Assembly: GCF_002994615.1 (NCBI RefSeq)
Contig: NZ_PVNK01000279.1
Location: forward strand, 1-58,659
Length of the DNA: 58,659 bases
Reading direction: 5' to 3'
From: Enhygromyxa salina
Lineage (GTDB): Bacteria; Myxococcota_A; Polyangia; Nannocystales; Nannocystaceae
Below the pieces are notes generated by a model, which saw only the letters and a program-made list of their open reading frames with translations, had not been told where the DNA came from and did no database searches. Shown here piece by piece: positions 57,028 to 58,659 of this stretch. The stretch's first letter is position 1; each line of letters opens with the position of its first letter. A program made the translations under genes and the position numbers.

Positions 57028-58002
57028 CTACGCGGGCGTGATCAAAGCAGCGTGCTCGCGGAACGCGGTCTCGAAGCGGGCGTCGTCGAGGACCAGCGAG
57101 TAGAACAGGCGCTTGGGCTGGTACTCGGCGTGGTAGCGGGTCTGACCGACCAGCCGCTGCAGCCGGTTGGCCTGGCGCAGCAGCGGCCCCGGGACGCGCA
57201 TCGGGGTGATCCCGCGCTCCTCGAGGAAGTGCGTCAGCGGCCCGGCCGAGGGCCCGGCGATGTTGTAGACGCCCTTGCCCCGGAGCATCAGCGCGAGCTG
57301 GATGTCGCGAGCGAGGCGCTCGACGGTCGTCGGGTTGATCATCGGGTCGAAGCCGATCGGCAAGACCGGGGGGTTGCTCTCGAACAGCAGGTTGAAGCCC
57401 GACATCACCCCGCCACCGATGACCCCCGCCGGCCGCAGGACCATGACCTCGCAGGCGAGGTGGTCCATCTTGGCCCGGCAGATGAACTCGGCGTCGATGA
57501 TGTCGCGGACGGCCTTGGGCGAGCCGGGGTGGAGGCTGAGCTCGGCGTCTTCGGCGACCTTGTAGTCGCCGCGCGGGCCCACGGCGTAGACCGCGTCGCT
57601 CGACAAGAACACGTACTTGCCGACGCCGTGGCGCAAGCTGGCGTCGAGCAGGTGGCGGGCGGCGTTGACGTTGTACTCGTGGCGCGAGACGTCGTAGCCC
57701 TTGGGGTTGCCCGCGAACGCGAGGTGGATGACGGTGTCGAGCGGGTGGTCGCGGAACTCCTCGAACAGGAACAGGTTGTCGACCTGGCGCCGACGGTTGA
57801 GGCTCGCCGAGCTGTACATGAAGCGCTCGGGATCGTGGCCGAGCAGCGCGGGCGGGCACGGGCCGTGGCCGATCGCGAGGATCTTGTCGACGCGCGGATC
57901 TTCGAGCAGCCGGGCGATCAGCGCGACCGCGATCTTGCGCCGCGCCCCGGCGATCAGGATCCGGCGCGAGCCCGGGCGCAGCAGCGACGCGGCCGCGCTC
58001 AC
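57028..58002 (-). CDS. Atypical extended SDR (NAD-dependent epimerase/dehydratase-like)
   Basis: A 324-residue Rossmann-fold protein of the epimerase/dehydratase class. The cofactor region reads RRILIAGARRKIAVALIARL, lacking the usual GxxGxxG (TGATGFIG). Downstream segments are recognisable: VIHLAFAG, YNVNAARHLLDASLRHGV, YVFLSSDAVYAVGP, VMVLRPAGVIGGG. The canonical YxxxK catalytic pair is not evident. Its GTG start overlaps the acyltransferase stop (GTGA), so the two are coupled. Confidence 0.75.
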   Translation of the reverse strand: MSAAASLLRPGSRRILIAGARRKIAVALIARLLEDPRVDKILAIGHGPCPPALLGHDPERFMYSSASLNRRRQVDNLFLFEEFRDHPLDTVIHLAFAGNPKGYDVSRHEYNVNAARHLLDASLRHGVGKYVFLSSDAVYAVGPRGDYKVAEDAELSLHPGSPKAVRDIIDAEFICRAKMDHLACEVMVLRPAGVIGGGVMSGFNLLFESNPPVLPIGFDPMINPTTVERLARDIQLALMLRGKGVYNIAGPSAGPLTHFLEERGITPMRVPGPLLRQANRLQRLVGQTRYHAEYQPKRLFYSLVLDDARFETAFREHAALITPA

Positions 58003-58659
58003 TCGCGCCCTTCCTCGAAGCGACGGCGACGCTCCAGCCCGGCGTGGATCTGCTCGCTGACGGCCTCGCGGACCCGGGCGACCTCGCGGGTCCGGACCTC
58101 GATGCTCTCGAGCACGGCCGGATCGATGTCGAGGGGCTCACCGTAGTGGATGTAGTAGCGGACCGGCTTGGGCAGCAGGCCCGCGGGTCCGAGCCACGGG
58201 AAGGTCCGCGTGACCGGGATGAAGGGCAGGTTCAGGGCCCGCGCGAGGGGCTCGAGGTTGGTGATCACGGTCTGCTGCTCCTCGGCCCCGACGACGCCAA
58301 AGGGGATGACCGGGGCCCGGTGGCGCGCGGCGAGCTCGACGTGACCGTGGGAGAAGGGGAACAGCTCGTAGCGATCTTCGGCCGGCTTGCCGAGGGCGTC
58401 GGCGCCCTCGGGGAAGATCCCGACGAGGTGGCCCTCCTCGATCAGCCCGTCGAAATTGCGCCGCGTGCCCGAGACCTGGCCCAGGCTCCGGAACAAGGTG
58501 CCGAGGAAGGGCATGCGATAGACGAAGAAGTCGACCATGAAGCGGACCAGCCGCGGCGGGTCGGTGTGGCGGAACACGTCGGTCGTGACCATGATCGCGT
58601 CGAAGGGCAGGACCCCGCTGTGGTTCCCGACCACGACCCCCGCCCCCGCGCCCCCGAGG
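57999..58659 (-). CDS. Lysophospholipid acyltransferase (PlsC-like), 5' end missing
   Basis: At least 219 residues are visible; the frame runs off the right edge of the window, so the true start is outside. Motif I is GNHSGVLPFD (a variant of NHxxxxD), motif III is GIFPEGADAL, and a middle block reads GTLFRSLGQVSGTRRNF. It resembles glycerolipid acyltransferases of the GNHSG type, which transfer acyl chains to lysophosphatidate or diacylglycerol. It ends with a 4-base overlap with the SDR gene. Confidence 0.85.
   Translation of the reverse strand, partial: LGGAGAGVVVGNHSGVLPFDAIMVTTDVFRHTDPPRLVRFMVDFFVYRMPFLGTLFRSLGQVSGTRRNFDGLIEEGHLVGIFPEGADALGKPAEDRYELFPFSHGHVELAARHRAPVIPFGVVGAEEQQTVITNLEPLARALNLPFIPVTRTFPWLGPAGLLPKPVRYYIHYGEPLDIDPAVLESIEVRTREVARVREAVSEQIHAGLERRRRFEEGRE

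Overview
This is about 58.7 kb of very GC-rich chromosomal DNA, densely coded on both strands. It most resembles a myxobacterium (Myxococcota), and I would guess the Nannocystis/Plesiocystis side of that phylum. The reasons are the many predicted lipoproteins with Gly-Asp repeats, a Hanks-type Ser/Thr kinase with a C-terminal membrane anchor, a choice-of-anchor-L-type protein, frequent GTG and TTG starts, and long disordered acidic or Pro/Ala tails. No plasmid, phage or CRISPR signature is visible. The taxonomic call is an inference. The 103 bases of 16S rRNA at the left edge are too few to settle it.

Layout. 1-692: 5' end of a 16S rRNA gene on the minus strand, with a long leader and a clear sigma-70 promoter. 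693-6739 (plus): EamA permease and a translationally coupled class III aminotransferase, TlpA-like lipoprotein, MATE efflux pump and a secreted beta-rich protein. 6777-8751 (minus): WYL regulator and metallophosphatase. 9074-11568 (plus): H1-like DNA-binding protein, thioredoxin-like lipoprotein and PreA-like dehydrogenase. 11.58-12.61 kb: a non-coding repeat array. 12.7-19.1 kb: RRM protein (plus), then (minus) lipoprotein, NtrC-like regulator, HisS and an M28 peptidase. 19.2-25.2 kb: HelD-like helicase (plus), ClC channel and SpeD (minus). 25.5-34.5 kb: giant HTTM protein, DnaQ-like exonuclease, three secreted lipoproteins, a LysM/M74 murein endopeptidase and aspartokinase. 34.6-47.6 kb: lipase-like hydrolase, HemE, thioredoxin-like lipoprotein, methyltransferase lipoprotein, lytic transglycosylase, TonB receptor, Na+/H+ antiporter, TPR protein, M20 amidohydrolase, C_GCAxxG protein and a Dot1-like methyltransferase. 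47.8-55.6 kb: LysR regulator, Ser/Thr kinase, 55-residue membrane protein, beta-propeller lipoprotein, pentaheme cytochrome, ECF sigma factor and PEBP lipoprotein. 55.8-58.66 kb: ComEA-like HhH protein, PAP2 phosphatase, atypical SDR and an acyltransferase cut by the right edge.

Most genes are metabolic or cell-envelope housekeeping. The strongest unexplained signals are non-coding. First, there are two copies of a 160-bp near-perfect palindromic element, 158/160 identical, in opposite orientations and flanked by TA, which looks like a MITE. A related repeat elsewhere looks like the unoccupied side of one insertion. Second, a roughly 1-kb array holds seven head-to-tail units of about 127-143 bp. 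Third, the hairpin core of that unit recurs at least seven more times, nearly always in the 3' flank of a gene. The best protein-level candidates for something new are the kinase/propeller/cytochrome/ECF/PEBP cluster and the TonB receptor carrying its own TonB-C-like domain.
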